Shown: positions 41,585 to 49,204 of the stretch, piece after piece
Position numbering within the stretch: position 1 is the first letter of the stretch
Layout: each line of letters opens with the position of its first letter
Source: Subdoligranulum sp.
GTDB lineage: Bacteria; Bacillota; Clostridia; Oscillospirales; Ruminococcaceae
Assembly: GCA_004555405.1 (NCBI GenBank)
Contig: SFIE01000009.1
Coordinates: forward strand, 1-54,430
Direction of reading: 5' to 3'
DNA: 54,430 nucleotides
Notes under the pieces: model-generated
The model's input: the letters and a program-made list of their open reading frames with translations, nothing else
What the model was told of the DNA's origin: nothing
Database searches by the model: none
Program-made: the position numbers and the translations under genes

Positions 41585-42928
41585 ATGGAAGCAAAAAATC
41601 TGTATGTTCTCAGCGGCACCGAAAATCTGATGCGCGGCGAGCTGGACAATGTCACCATTCAAGACGGCCACCTTCGGCTGGACAGTGTGGCCGGGCGCTA
41701 TGTGCTGTACGGCTGCTACACCAGCCAGCCCGTTTCTTTTCCGGCGTTCACCCGCCTGATCATGAGCTGGAACGCCGACACCCCCAACGGCACCGTGGTG
41801 GAAGCTCAGGCCCGCGTGATGGTGGACGGTAACTGGACCACATGGAGCAGCTTTGGCCGCTGGAGCCCGTTTTTGACCACCCGCGCCAACGCCAAGCGCC
41901 CGCCGCGCGGCCCTGTTTCGGTGGAGGGCAACATTCTGAATCTGGACGGCAAAACGGCCATGCAGGCCCAAATGCGCATTTATCTGTACACCGAGGACGA
42001 GCGCATCTCCCCCATGGTGGATCTGCTGGCCATGAGCGTGCATACCTTTGCTTTCACGACCCGTGCCCCCGCCAGCCGCCCCATGCAGCGCGAGCTGCGC
42101 ATTCCGGCCTACAGCCAGCTGCTGCGCGATCCGCTGTTCGGCGGGCGCATCAGCCTGCCGGTGTGCTTAACGGGGCTGATGAACCGCTGGGGCGAGGATG
42201 TACTTCCCGAGGAATTGGCCCACGCCATGTACGACTGGGCCGACCGCACCTGTGCCAACCTTACCTTCGGCACGGCGGCTGCGGGCTGCTGGGGCTACGA
42301 ATGCTATGCCCTGTGGTGTGACCTGCCGCATCTGCGCGAGGAGGTGCGCAGCGGGTTTGCCGCCGCCGTTCGCCTGAGTTATCCCGGCCAGATGCCCGCG
42401 CCCCCCGCTGTGGCCGAATGCGGTGAAGCCGCCGGGCATTATGTAAATGTCACCGGCTTTGTCACCCGGGACGGCGTGGATTATGTGCTGGTAAACGATC
42501 CGCTGGCCCCCACCGATGATTCCGCCCCCCGCGCATGGCATCTTTCGTATTTTATGGATGTGTGGGATGGGCTTACCCTGCTTTTGCACCGCCGCCGCAA
42601 AACAGGCGGCTGGCAAAAACCGGGCCGTGTGACGGTTTCGCTGCAGCCGGTGCCGGATTCCAACGGCCTGTACCGCCTGTGCGGCGTGGACGGCCCGCTG
42701 GAGCTTTCGGCGGATTTCTGCGGCAGCGAGGGTGTGCCGCGCGGCTGCGTGGGCATTATCCGCAACGGCAAAAAAGTGTTTGCCACCACCGCGCACAAGC
42801 GCACTCGCTTTGTGCTGCCCATGCAGGGCTGTGTGCAGCTGCCGCCCCCCAGCACGCCCCCCGTGCGCTACACCGTGTTCGCTGTTGATCCCACCGGCCG
42901 CATGACCGTGGGGGAGGTGCACCGATGA
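41585..42928 (+). CDS. C39-like papain-fold protein
   Basis: 447 residues with GGAGAG 6 nt upstream. The N-terminal half (about 1-165) is beta-rich with no family I recognise. The middle resembles the peptidase C39-like domain (PF13529 type): Gln178 in PAYSQLL, Cys194 in LPVCLTGLMNRWG, His285 in AGHYVNVTGF and Asp305 in VNDP, in the order of a Q-C-H-D/N papain-type site. The C-terminal ~120 residues are again beta-rich. No signal peptide is evident. The next gene overlaps by 4 nt (ATGA). Substrate unknown; a role in peptide or amide hydrolysis is inferred. Confidence 0.7.
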   Translation: MEAKNLYVLSGTENLMRGELDNVTIQDGHLRLDSVAGRYVLYGCYTSQPVSFPAFTRLIMSWNADTPNGTVVEAQARVMVDGNWTTWSSFGRWSPFLTTRANAKRPPRGPVSVEGNILNLDGKTAMQAQMRIYLYTEDERISPMVDLLAMSVHTFAFTTRAPASRPMQRELRIPAYSQLLRDPLFGGRISLPVCLTGLMNRWGEDVLPEELAHAMYDWADRTCANLTFGTAAAGCWGYECYALWCDLPHLREEVRSGFAAAVRLSYPGQMPAPPAVAECGEAAGHYVNVTGFVTRDGVDYVLVNDPLAPTDDSAPRAWHLSYFMDVWDGLTLLLHRRRKTGGWQKPGRVTVSLQPVPDSNGLYRLCGVDGPLELSADFCGSEGVPRGCVGIIRNGKKVFATTAHKRTRFVLPMQGCVQLPPPSTPPVRYTVFAVDPTGRMTVGEVHR

Positions 42929-43278
42929 GCAGCCGCCGAAAAAATCTGATTTTTGCCGCCGTGATCTGCCTGCTGGCGGCGCTGAGTTGGCTTTGGCTGC
43001 AGCACAGCGCCAGGGGCAGCGGCGAAACGGCCGTGGTGGAATACGGCGACGCCGGGCAGTGCGTGGAATACCCTCTGAACAAAAACGCCCGCTACGATTT
43101 GGATACCGGCTATTACACCGTGCATTTTGAGGTGCAGAACGGCCGCATCCGCTTTGTGGATTCCCCCTGCCCCGACCACACCTGCGAAAGCTTTGGCTGG
43201 CTGCAAAGCGCCGGGGACTGGGCTGCCTGCCTGCCCGCCCGCGCCAAGCTGAGCGTGGTGCAGAAAAACGCCTCCTGA
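42925..43278 (+). CDS. NusG domain II-containing membrane-anchored protein
   Basis: 117 residues. An N-terminal helix (about 8-24) probably anchors it, with the domain outside. The body is a NusG_II domain (PF07009): VHFEVQNGRIRFVDSPCPDH followed by TCESFGWLQSAGDWAACLPA, with the paired CPDHTC motif. Related proteins are common in Firmicutes, often near FMN-linked or RnfG-type genes; function unknown. ATGA overlap with the C39-like gene shows translational coupling. Confidence 0.87.
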   Translation: MSSRRKNLIFAAVICLLAALSWLWLQHSARGSGETAVVEYGDAGQCVEYPLNKNARYDLDTGYYTVHFEVQNGRIRFVDSPCPDHTCESFGWLQSAGDWAACLPARAKLSVVQKNAS

Positions 43279-43314
43279 GCAAAAGAAAGCACGCTGAAAA
43301 TGCCTTTTCCGCAC

Positions 43315-43343
43315 TTGCGAAGCGCAGCCTTTTCTGTTATACT
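43315..43343 (+). promoter_or_regulatory. Promoter of the MATE gene
   Basis: TTGCGA (43315-43320), 17-bp spacer, TATACT (43338-43343) preceded by TGT. Confidence 0.78.
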
Positions 43344-43423
43344 TAAAAAGTTAGTCTGCTTACATTTTTGATAGAGCTGCGGCATGGCTGTGCGCCCTGC
43401 CGCAAGGAGGAAACAGAGTATTT

Positions 43424-44812
43424 ATGAACGAAACCAAAACCGCCGCAGTCCATGAAGAAAACCCCATGGGCTATGTGGCCATCAACCCACTTCTGATCAA
43501 ATTGTCTGTACCTATGATGATCTCCATGCTGGTGCAGGCTTTGTACAACATTGTGGACAGTGTGTTTGTGAGCCGCATTTCCGAGGATGCCCTTTCTGCA
43601 CTCAGCCTTGCTTTTCCCGTGCAGAACCTGCTGATCAGCTTTGCCGTGGGCACCGCCGTGGGCGTAAACGCCCTGCTCAGCAAAAGCCTGGGCGAAAAGA
43701 ACTACGAGCAGGTGAACCGCTCGGCCCAAAACGGCCTGTTTTTGAGCTGCTGCACCTTTGTGCCGTTTTTGCTGTTCGGCCTGTTCGGCACCCGCGCCTT
43801 CTTTCATGCCCAAACCACCAACGCAGCCATTCGCCAATACGGCATCGACTATCTGGGCATCGTGTGTGTTTTGAGCATCGCCTGCTTTTTGCAGTGTATG
43901 CTGGAAAAGCTGCTGGTGGCTACCGGGCGCAGCTTTTACGCCATGATCACCCAGCTGGCCGGCGCTTTGACCAATATTATTCTGGACCCCATTATGATCT
44001 TCGGCCTGTTCGGCTTCCCCCGCATGGAGGCCGCCGGTGCCGCCATTGCCACGGTGTGCGGCCAGTTTGTGGGCTGCGTCATGGGCATTTATTTTAACCA
44101 CCGCGTCAATCAGGAAGTCCACATGAACTTCCGCGGCTTCAGGCCCCATGGCCGCACCATTGCCAACATTTACAATGTGGCCGCCCCCAGCATTGCCATG
44201 CAGGCCATCGGCAGCATTATGACGCTGTGCATGAACACCATTCTCATGGCCTTCAGCAGCACCGCCGTGGCCGTGTTCGGCGCTTACTTTAAGCTGCAAA
44301 GCTTTGTGTTTATGCCCATTTTCGGCTTAAACAACGGCCTTGTGCCCATTGTCAGCTTCAACTACGGTGCCCGCAAGCCCGAGCGCATTATGAAAGCCAT
44401 CAAGCTGGCATGGCTTTACGCTTCCTGCATTATGCTGCTGGGGCTTTTGGCTGCACAGCTGGCCCCCAATGTGCTTTTGAATATGTTTGATGCCAGCGAG
44501 GATATGATGGGCCTTGGCGTAAAGGCCCTGCGCATTATTTCGCCGCATTTTCTGCTGGCCGGCATCGGCGTTGTGAACTCGGGCGTTTTTCAGGCGCTGG
44601 GGCAGGGCATCTACTCGCTGCTGGTTTCCCTGATCCGCCAGCTGGTGGTGCTGATCCCCGCTGCGTTCCTGCTGAGTTTGAGCGGCGATGTGAACATGGT
44701 GTGGTGGTCTTTCCTGATCTCCGAAAGCGTTGCGCTGGCCGCCAGCATTTTCTTTATGACCCGCGCCAACAAAAAGATCATTCAGCCTTTGTATCAGCAC
44801 CCCGAGGCATAA
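43424..44812 (+). CDS. MATE family multidrug/solute efflux transporter
   Basis: 462 residues, 12 predicted helices in two halves, exporting cationic compounds in exchange for Na+ or H+. Conserved features: VPMMISMLVQALYNIVDSVF in helix 1, AVGTAVGVNALLSKSLGEKN, and the second-half counterpart with FGLNNGLVPIVSFNYGARKP. AAGGAGG lies 13 nt before the ATG, a slightly long spacing. Substrate cannot be told from sequence. Confidence 0.93.
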   Translation: MNETKTAAVHEENPMGYVAINPLLIKLSVPMMISMLVQALYNIVDSVFVSRISEDALSALSLAFPVQNLLISFAVGTAVGVNALLSKSLGEKNYEQVNRSAQNGLFLSCCTFVPFLLFGLFGTRAFFHAQTTNAAIRQYGIDYLGIVCVLSIACFLQCMLEKLLVATGRSFYAMITQLAGALTNIILDPIMIFGLFGFPRMEAAGAAIATVCGQFVGCVMGIYFNHRVNQEVHMNFRGFRPHGRTIANIYNVAAPSIAMQAIGSIMTLCMNTILMAFSSTAVAVFGAYFKLQSFVFMPIFGLNNGLVPIVSFNYGARKPERIMKAIKLAWLYASCIMLLGLLAAQLAPNVLLNMFDASEDMMGLGVKALRIISPHFLLAGIGVVNSGVFQALGQGIYSLLVSLIRQLVVLIPAAFLLSLSGDVNMVWWSFLISESVALAASIFFMTRANKKIIQPLYQHPEA

Positions 44813-44906
44813 TGGGGCAAATGCCCCAAGCTGCCTCCCGGTTTTCCACAATTCTCCTGTAAAATGTTGAAAGTCTGCCCCTTCGGCAGAGAAAGGACGG
44901 TCCGCT

Positions 44907-45575
44907 ATGTTCAAACAGCTCAAGCGCAGCTTTTATCTGTTTAGTATCCTGTATATCATTTTGGGCGGCGTGCTGATTGCGCACCCGTTCAACAGCCTGC
45001 GGGCGCTGTGTGTGCTGGTGGGCGCTGTGGTGGCGCTGTGCGGCGCAGCACTGCTGGTGCGTGCGTTCCGCCCCGATGAATTTGCCCTTCTGCGCTTTTT
45101 GTGGCTGCCGGGCGGCATTGTGTGTTTGGGAGCCGGGTTGTTTTTGCTGTTTTTCCCCGATGGCATCATTGGGGCGGTGCCCATGGTGTTCGGCCTGTTT
45201 GTGATCTTCGACAGCCTTGTGCGCCTGCATGATGCCTGGCGGCTGCGCAAGGCCGGCGGCTCGGTGGGCGGTATGCTGCTGCCGCTGGCGGTGAGCCTTG
45301 TGCTGGGCGCAGTGATGCTGTTTGACCCCTTTGATGCCGCCGAATCCATGATGATCGCCATCGGCGCGATCCTGATCGTGGAGGGCGTGATGAATCTGTG
45401 TACCGGTGTGTATGCCGCCGCCAGACTGCGCGCCTGCCTGAAAGAACACCCCGAGGTGCTGGACGGCGAAACCCAGCGCCCCACGATCGAGGGCGACGCC
45501 CCCGCCGTGGATGTGGAATTCCGCGATGTGAGCAGTACCGATCCGCAGGATAAACCCGAAAACAAACCCGAATGA
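44907..45575 (+). CDS. DUF308 (HdeD-like) membrane protein
   Basis: 222 residues with six hydrophobic helices arranged as three pairs (about 10-55, 65-110, 120-165), the DUF308 pattern seen in HdeD. The C-terminal ~50 residues are acidic and Pro-rich, without structure. AAAGGA precedes the ATG. It follows the MATE gene by about 95 bp with no strong terminator between, so they may be cotranscribed. Function unknown; HdeD relates to acid stress in Escherichia coli. Confidence 0.85.
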   Translation: MFKQLKRSFYLFSILYIILGGVLIAHPFNSLRALCVLVGAVVALCGAALLVRAFRPDEFALLRFLWLPGGIVCLGAGLFLLFFPDGIIGAVPMVFGLFVIFDSLVRLHDAWRLRKAGGSVGGMLLPLAVSLVLGAVMLFDPFDAAESMMIAIGAILIVEGVMNLCTGVYAAARLRACLKEHPEVLDGETQRPTIEGDAPAVDVEFRDVSSTDPQDKPENKPE

Positions 45576-45592
45576 TCCGCTTTTTAAAAGCC

Positions 45593-45641
45593 AACCGCCC
45601 CCGGCCTTGCATTTTTTTGCAAAGCCGGGGGCGGTTTTTTT
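45593..45641. terminator. Bidirectional terminator between DUF308 and IclR genes
   Basis: AACCGCCCCCGGC (45593-45605) pairs with GCCGGGGGCGGTT (45624-45636), continued by TTGCA/TGCAA. T run to the right; A-rich sequence on the left. It overlaps the IclR stop codon area. Confidence 0.85.
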
Positions 45642-46401
45642 ATTTTTCCATGCCGTCACATTTCAGGCGGATATTCTTTACGGCCTGCTGCAGCGAGTTT
45701 GCCAGCACGGTGTAATCCAACCCGCGCAATCGCTCTACCGGGCCGGAATAGCTCAGGGTATAGATACGATCCGGCATGGGCAGCGGCACGGCTACGGCTG
45801 CAACGCCGCCGTCCACTTCCCCCTCCGACACACAATATCCGCGATGGCGAATTTCCTGCACCTGCTCGCGCAGTTCCTCTTCCCGGCCGGGGTAATTGTG
45901 CAGCAGCTTCTCCATCAGTTCATCCGGCTGTGCCGACAGCAGGGTTTTGCCGGTTGCTCCGGCATCCAGCGGCACAATGTAACCGTTTTCGCCCGAAATC
46001 CCCAAATTGTGGTGGCTCTTCACAAGGTCTACACAAATGCCGGTGTCCCCTCGCAGTGCGGACAGCACCACGGTTTCGTTGTGCAGTTCACACAAGCGGC
46101 GCATTTCTTCGCTGATCAGCTGGCGTGCCGTATAATGCACCGACACAGCCGATGCGACCATCAGAATGCCGCTGCCCAGCCGATACTGTCCGCTGGCGCT
46201 GGACTGCTCGATCCAGCCAACCGATTGCAGCGTTCTTAAAATTCGATAAACTGTTGTTTTATGCAGCCCCACCGCACGGCTGATCTCGGTAAGGCTTAGA
46301 TATTCACGGCGCTGCGAGGCATAATAATCTAAAATTTTGGTGGCATGCAGCACCGAATTCACCATAGGGGTGGAAGACTCTACAAAATTTGTTTCACCCA
46401 T
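45640..46401 (-). CDS. IclR family transcriptional regulator
   Basis: 253 residues. N-terminal winged helix (about 12-75): ATKILDYYASQRREYLSLTE, ISRAVGLHKTTVYRILRTLQ. The C-terminal effector domain (about 80-250) has typical NETVVLSALRGDTGICVD, PLDAGATGKTLLSAQ and YCVSEGEVDGGVAAVAVPL segments. IclR proteins sense small carboxylates and usually repress adjacent catabolic genes; here the divergent genes are a ureohydrolase and a GltS-type transporter. AAAGGAG precedes the ATG. The 5' leader contains a TIR element. Confidence 0.93.
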   Translation of the reverse strand: MGETNFVESSTPMVNSVLHATKILDYYASQRREYLSLTEISRAVGLHKTTVYRILRTLQSVGWIEQSSASGQYRLGSGILMVASAVSVHYTARQLISEEMRRLCELHNETVVLSALRGDTGICVDLVKSHHNLGISGENGYIVPLDAGATGKTLLSAQPDELMEKLLHNYPGREEELREQVQEIRHRGYCVSEGEVDGGVAAVAVPLPMPDRIYTLSYSGPVERLRGLDYTVLANSLQQAVKNIRLKCDGMEK

Positions 46402-46464
46402 TCAGCACATTCTCCTTTTTTGCGCCCTTGCTCGAAAACTGAGCATGGGCGTTTTTTTTCTTAG

Positions 46465-46518
46465 GGCAATACCGCATAATTCCAAGTGCCGATACGGCGG
46501 GTTTGGCACGGTATGGCC
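46465..46518. mobile_element. TIR-bounded dispersed element, copy 2 (54 bp, internally deleted)
   Basis: Left end GGCAATACCGCATAATTC continuing AAGTGCCGATACGGCG is the same as the right end of the 284-bp copy (complement). The right end reads (complement) GGCCATACCGTGCC, a variant of the shared terminus. Almost all the interior is missing. It lies inside the predicted untranslated leader of the IclR gene. Confidence 0.65.
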
Positions 46519-46576
46519 CTCTATTTTTCTACACCGTTTTCACTCTATGATGTATTTTTCGATCCTACTCTCTGTT

Positions 46577-46610
46577 GTTTCATTATAGTGAACTGCTGTG
46601 CAAAAGTCAA
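46577..46610 (-). promoter_or_regulatory. Promoter of the IclR gene with a GTTTCA/TGAAC operator-like site
   Basis: On the minus strand TTGACT (complement of 46605-46610), 17-bp spacer, TATAAT (complement of 46582-46587): near consensus. The -10 is embedded in GTTTCA-TTATAG-TGAAC (46577-46593), an imperfect version of the palindrome found at 46743-46760, so the regulator may control itself. Confidence 0.75.
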
Positions 46611-46693
46611 TCTTGCAGCCGCCCTGCCGATTTTCTTTGGCGCTTCGTTTGTTTCATTATTGTGTCTATATTTCAAAACTGTAAACAAAATGC

Positions 46694-46722
46694 TTGACTT
46701 CCCCGTTTTTCGCCTCTATAAT
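46694..46722 (+). promoter_or_regulatory. Promoter of the ureohydrolase-GltS operon
   Basis: TTGACT (46694-46699), 17-bp spacer, TATAAT (46717-46722). Near-consensus and divergent from the IclR promoter. Confidence 0.88.
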
Positions 46723-46742
46723 GGGCATCAGCGGGACACCCT

Positions 46743-46760
46743 ATTGAAACCAGTTTCAAT
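46743..46760 (+). promoter_or_regulatory. Putative IclR operator
   Basis: ATTGAAAC-CA-GTTTCAAT, a perfect 8-bp inverted repeat with 2-bp centre, about 14 bp downstream of the predicted transcription start. IclR-family operators are often short palindromes of this style, and a site here would block transcription. Confidence 0.7.
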
Positions 46761-46793
46761 ATTGTAAATTCAATTGCAAAAAGGAGATTTGTT

Positions 46794-47756
46794 ATGAACG
46801 CTTTTACTGTGCAGGACGCTCCCCTGAATATGGCCCCCACCGGCATTGCCACCTTTGCCAAGGTGCCCATTTGCTACAACATTCACGAGGCCAACGCCGA
46901 TGTTGCCATTTTGGGCGCACCCTTTGATCTTGCCATTCAGGGTAAAACCGGCTGCCGCTTAGGACCCCGCGGCATCCGCAATGCTTCCACCCGTTTTCGT
47001 ATGAAAAAGGGCGGCAACTATGATCCCGAGCGCAACAAGAGCTATCTGGATACCGATTTGTGGCGCGTAGTGGACTGCGGTGACTGCGACTATGTTCCCG
47101 GCGATCTGACTGCCACCAACAAAAATCTGGAAGAAGCTGTGCGCATTTTGGCAAAGCAGGGCGTTATGCCCATCGTTTTGGGCGGTGATTGCTCGGTAGG
47201 CCATCAAACCGTGAAGGGTCTGGACTGCTACCCTGAGCTGGATATCATTCACTTTGATTCTCACCTTGACTGGACCAAGCCCCTGAACGGTCAGCCTTAC
47301 TTCAACGGCTCCCCCATGCGCAACAACTCCACCTTGCCCTATGTGAAAAACATGATTCATCTGGGCATTCGCGGCATTGGCAGCAGCGGCCCTGCCGATT
47401 TTGCCGAGGCACGCGCCAACGGCGATAAAATTTATTCTGTAAAGGATTATCGCCGTGTGGGCATTGAAGAGATCCTGAAGGATCTGCAGCCCGGCCGCAA
47501 CACCTTTATCCATTTTGACATTGACGCCATGGACTATCCGCTGTCCAAGGGCACCGGCTCTCCCATGCTGGGCGGCTTTACCTACGACGAAGCCACCGAA
47601 ATGCTGGAAGCGATCGCCAACCATTGCCATGTTGTCGGCATGGCCATGACCGAGGTTGCGCCCCAGTATGACGACGAGGGCGACACCACCTGCTACACGG
47701 CAGCCCGCCTGACCTGTGATCTGATGGGCTTTGCCACCAAGGCACGCGAAAAATAA
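46794..47756 (+). CDS. Ureohydrolase (agmatinase/arginase superfamily) with variant metal site
   Basis: 320 residues. The superfamily hydrolyses guanidino or formimino groups with a binuclear Mn site. Three signatures are visible: GGDCSVGHQ (130-138), IHFDSHLDW (152-160; Asp155, His157, Asp159) and HFDIDAMDYPLSKGTGSPML (240-259; Asp242, Asp244), then a conserved Glu in TEVAPQYDD. The first metal ligand, His in the usual GGDH, is Cys133. Specificity may be agmatine, a guanidino acid or formiminoglutamate. AAGGAG precedes the ATG. Cotranscribed with the GltS-type gene. Confidence 0.85.
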   Translation: MNAFTVQDAPLNMAPTGIATFAKVPICYNIHEANADVAILGAPFDLAIQGKTGCRLGPRGIRNASTRFRMKKGGNYDPERNKSYLDTDLWRVVDCGDCDYVPGDLTATNKNLEEAVRILAKQGVMPIVLGGDCSVGHQTVKGLDCYPELDIIHFDSHLDWTKPLNGQPYFNGSPMRNNSTLPYVKNMIHLGIRGIGSSGPADFAEARANGDKIYSVKDYRRVGIEEILKDLQPGRNTFIHFDIDAMDYPLSKGTGSPMLGGFTYDEATEMLEAIANHCHVVGMAMTEVAPQYDDEGDTTCYTAARLTCDLMGFATKAREK

Positions 47757-47805
47757 GCCATTCGCTTATTGAAAAAAAAGAGGAATAAAAAAGGAGGCTC
47801 CCCGC

Positions 47806-49047
47806 ATGACATTTGAAATTATCGACTCGCTGTTCACCATAAAGGCCGACAGCATTATGACAGTCGCCATGGCTGCCGTGCTGCTGCTCATTGGTTTCTT
47901 TATCAAGAGCAAGGTGAAATTTCTGGAAAAGTATTGCATTCCCGCGCCTGTGGTAGGCGGATTCCTGTTTATGTTCATCACCTTTATCGGCCATGTTACC
48001 GGCAGCTTTGCATTTTCGTTTGACAGTCTGTATCAGTCTCCCTTTATGCTGGCCTTCTTTACCACGGTTGGCCTGGGCGCCAGCATCAGCCTGCTGAAAA
48101 AAGGCGGCCTGCTGCTGTTCATTTACTGGGTCATTGCCGGTGTGATCTCGATCATGCAGAACATCATCGGTATCGGCGTGGGCAAGCTGGTGGGGCTGGA
48201 TGCACCTTATGCTCTGCTTTCCAGCGCCATTTCCATGGTGGGCGGCCACGGCGCCGCCGCTGCTTACGGCAGCACCTTTGCTGATATGGGCTATGCACCC
48301 GCTCCTCTGGTGGGCGCAGCAGCCGCCACCTTTGGTTTGATCAGCGCCGTTATGGTGGGCGGCCCGGTTGGCCGCCGCCTGATCGTGAAATATAACCTGA
48401 AGCCCGATGAGTCCGAAAACTTCGAAAGCGACATCAATCAGGTCAATTCCTCCAGCGGTGCCAAGCTCAGCAGCCTGGATGTGATCAAGAATGTCACGGC
48501 GCTGCTGGTATGCATGGCACTGGGCACCATGGTTTCCGGCTGGATCGGCAAAGCCATCGGCATGAGCTTCCCCACCTATGTGGGCGCTATGTTTGTAGCC
48601 GTGATCGTTCGTAACCTCAACGAAAAGTTCCACTTCTACAATTTCGACTTCGGCTTGGTCGACGGCATTGGCGATGTAATGCTTTCTCTGTATCTGTCCA
48701 TTGCATTGATGACACTGAAGCTGTGGGAGCTTTCCGGCCTGATCGGCGGCGTTCTGGTCGTTCTGATCTGCCAGGTGGTATTCATGATTCTGGCAAGCTA
48801 CTTCGTCGTGTTCCGCCTGCTGGGCAAAAACTACGATGCAGCCGTTATGTGCGCCGGTTTGTGCGGCCATGGTCTGGGTGCTACGCCCTCGGCTATTGTA
48901 AACATGACCGCCGTAAACGAGCGCTACGGTATGTCCCGCAAGGCCATGATGATCGTTCCCATCGTTGGCGCATTCCTTGTGGATATCATTTACCAGCCCC
49001 AGACCATCTGGTTTATTAAAACCTTCGTGCAGGGCTTCGTGGGCTAA
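47806..49047 (+). CDS. gltS: Sodium:glutamate symporter-family transporter (GltS/ESS)
   Basis: 413 residues with about ten helices in two inverted halves. Both family motifs are clear: ISMVGGHGAAAAYGSTFAD in the first half and CGHGLGATPSAIVNMTAVNE in the second. Known members import glutamate with Na+. Being paired with a ureohydrolase, this one may import the hydrolase substrate, for example an N-substituted glutamate or guanidino acid. AAGGAGG precedes the ATG, 49 bp after the ureohydrolase stop. Confidence 0.9.
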   Translation: MTFEIIDSLFTIKADSIMTVAMAAVLLLIGFFIKSKVKFLEKYCIPAPVVGGFLFMFITFIGHVTGSFAFSFDSLYQSPFMLAFFTTVGLGASISLLKKGGLLLFIYWVIAGVISIMQNIIGIGVGKLVGLDAPYALLSSAISMVGGHGAAAAYGSTFADMGYAPAPLVGAAAATFGLISAVMVGGPVGRRLIVKYNLKPDESENFESDINQVNSSSGAKLSSLDVIKNVTALLVCMALGTMVSGWIGKAIGMSFPTYVGAMFVAVIVRNLNEKFHFYNFDFGLVDGIGDVMLSLYLSIALMTLKLWELSGLIGGVLVVLICQVVFMILASYFVVFRLLGKNYDAAVMCAGLCGHGLGATPSAIVNMTAVNERYGMSRKAMMIVPIVGAFLVDIIYQPQTIWFIKTFVQGFVG

Positions 49048-49091
49048 GGCTCATTTCCCTTACGGATAAGGCGTTTCTCCTCCTATATAAC

Positions 49092-49138
49092 AAAAGCATC
49101 CCTGCCGGGATCGAGTTCACCCGGCAGGGATGCTTTTT
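49092..49138. terminator. Bidirectional terminator between gltS and htrA
   Basis: AAAAGCATCCCTGCCGGG (49092-49109) is a perfect inverted copy of 49120-49137 around a 10-nt loop; A and T runs on the two sides serve both convergent genes. Confidence 0.9.
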
Positions 49139-49204
49139 GCATTTTTAACTTTTATGCCCGTCAGCCCTGGGGCAAAGCACAGGGCGCGGCATTCTGATTT
49201 TGGT

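Noticed and set aside
43343..44299. 318-codon minus-strand frame opposite the MATE gene
   Set aside because: Antisense translation, rich in Gly/His/Ala, no ribosome binding site; MATE is clear on the plus strand.
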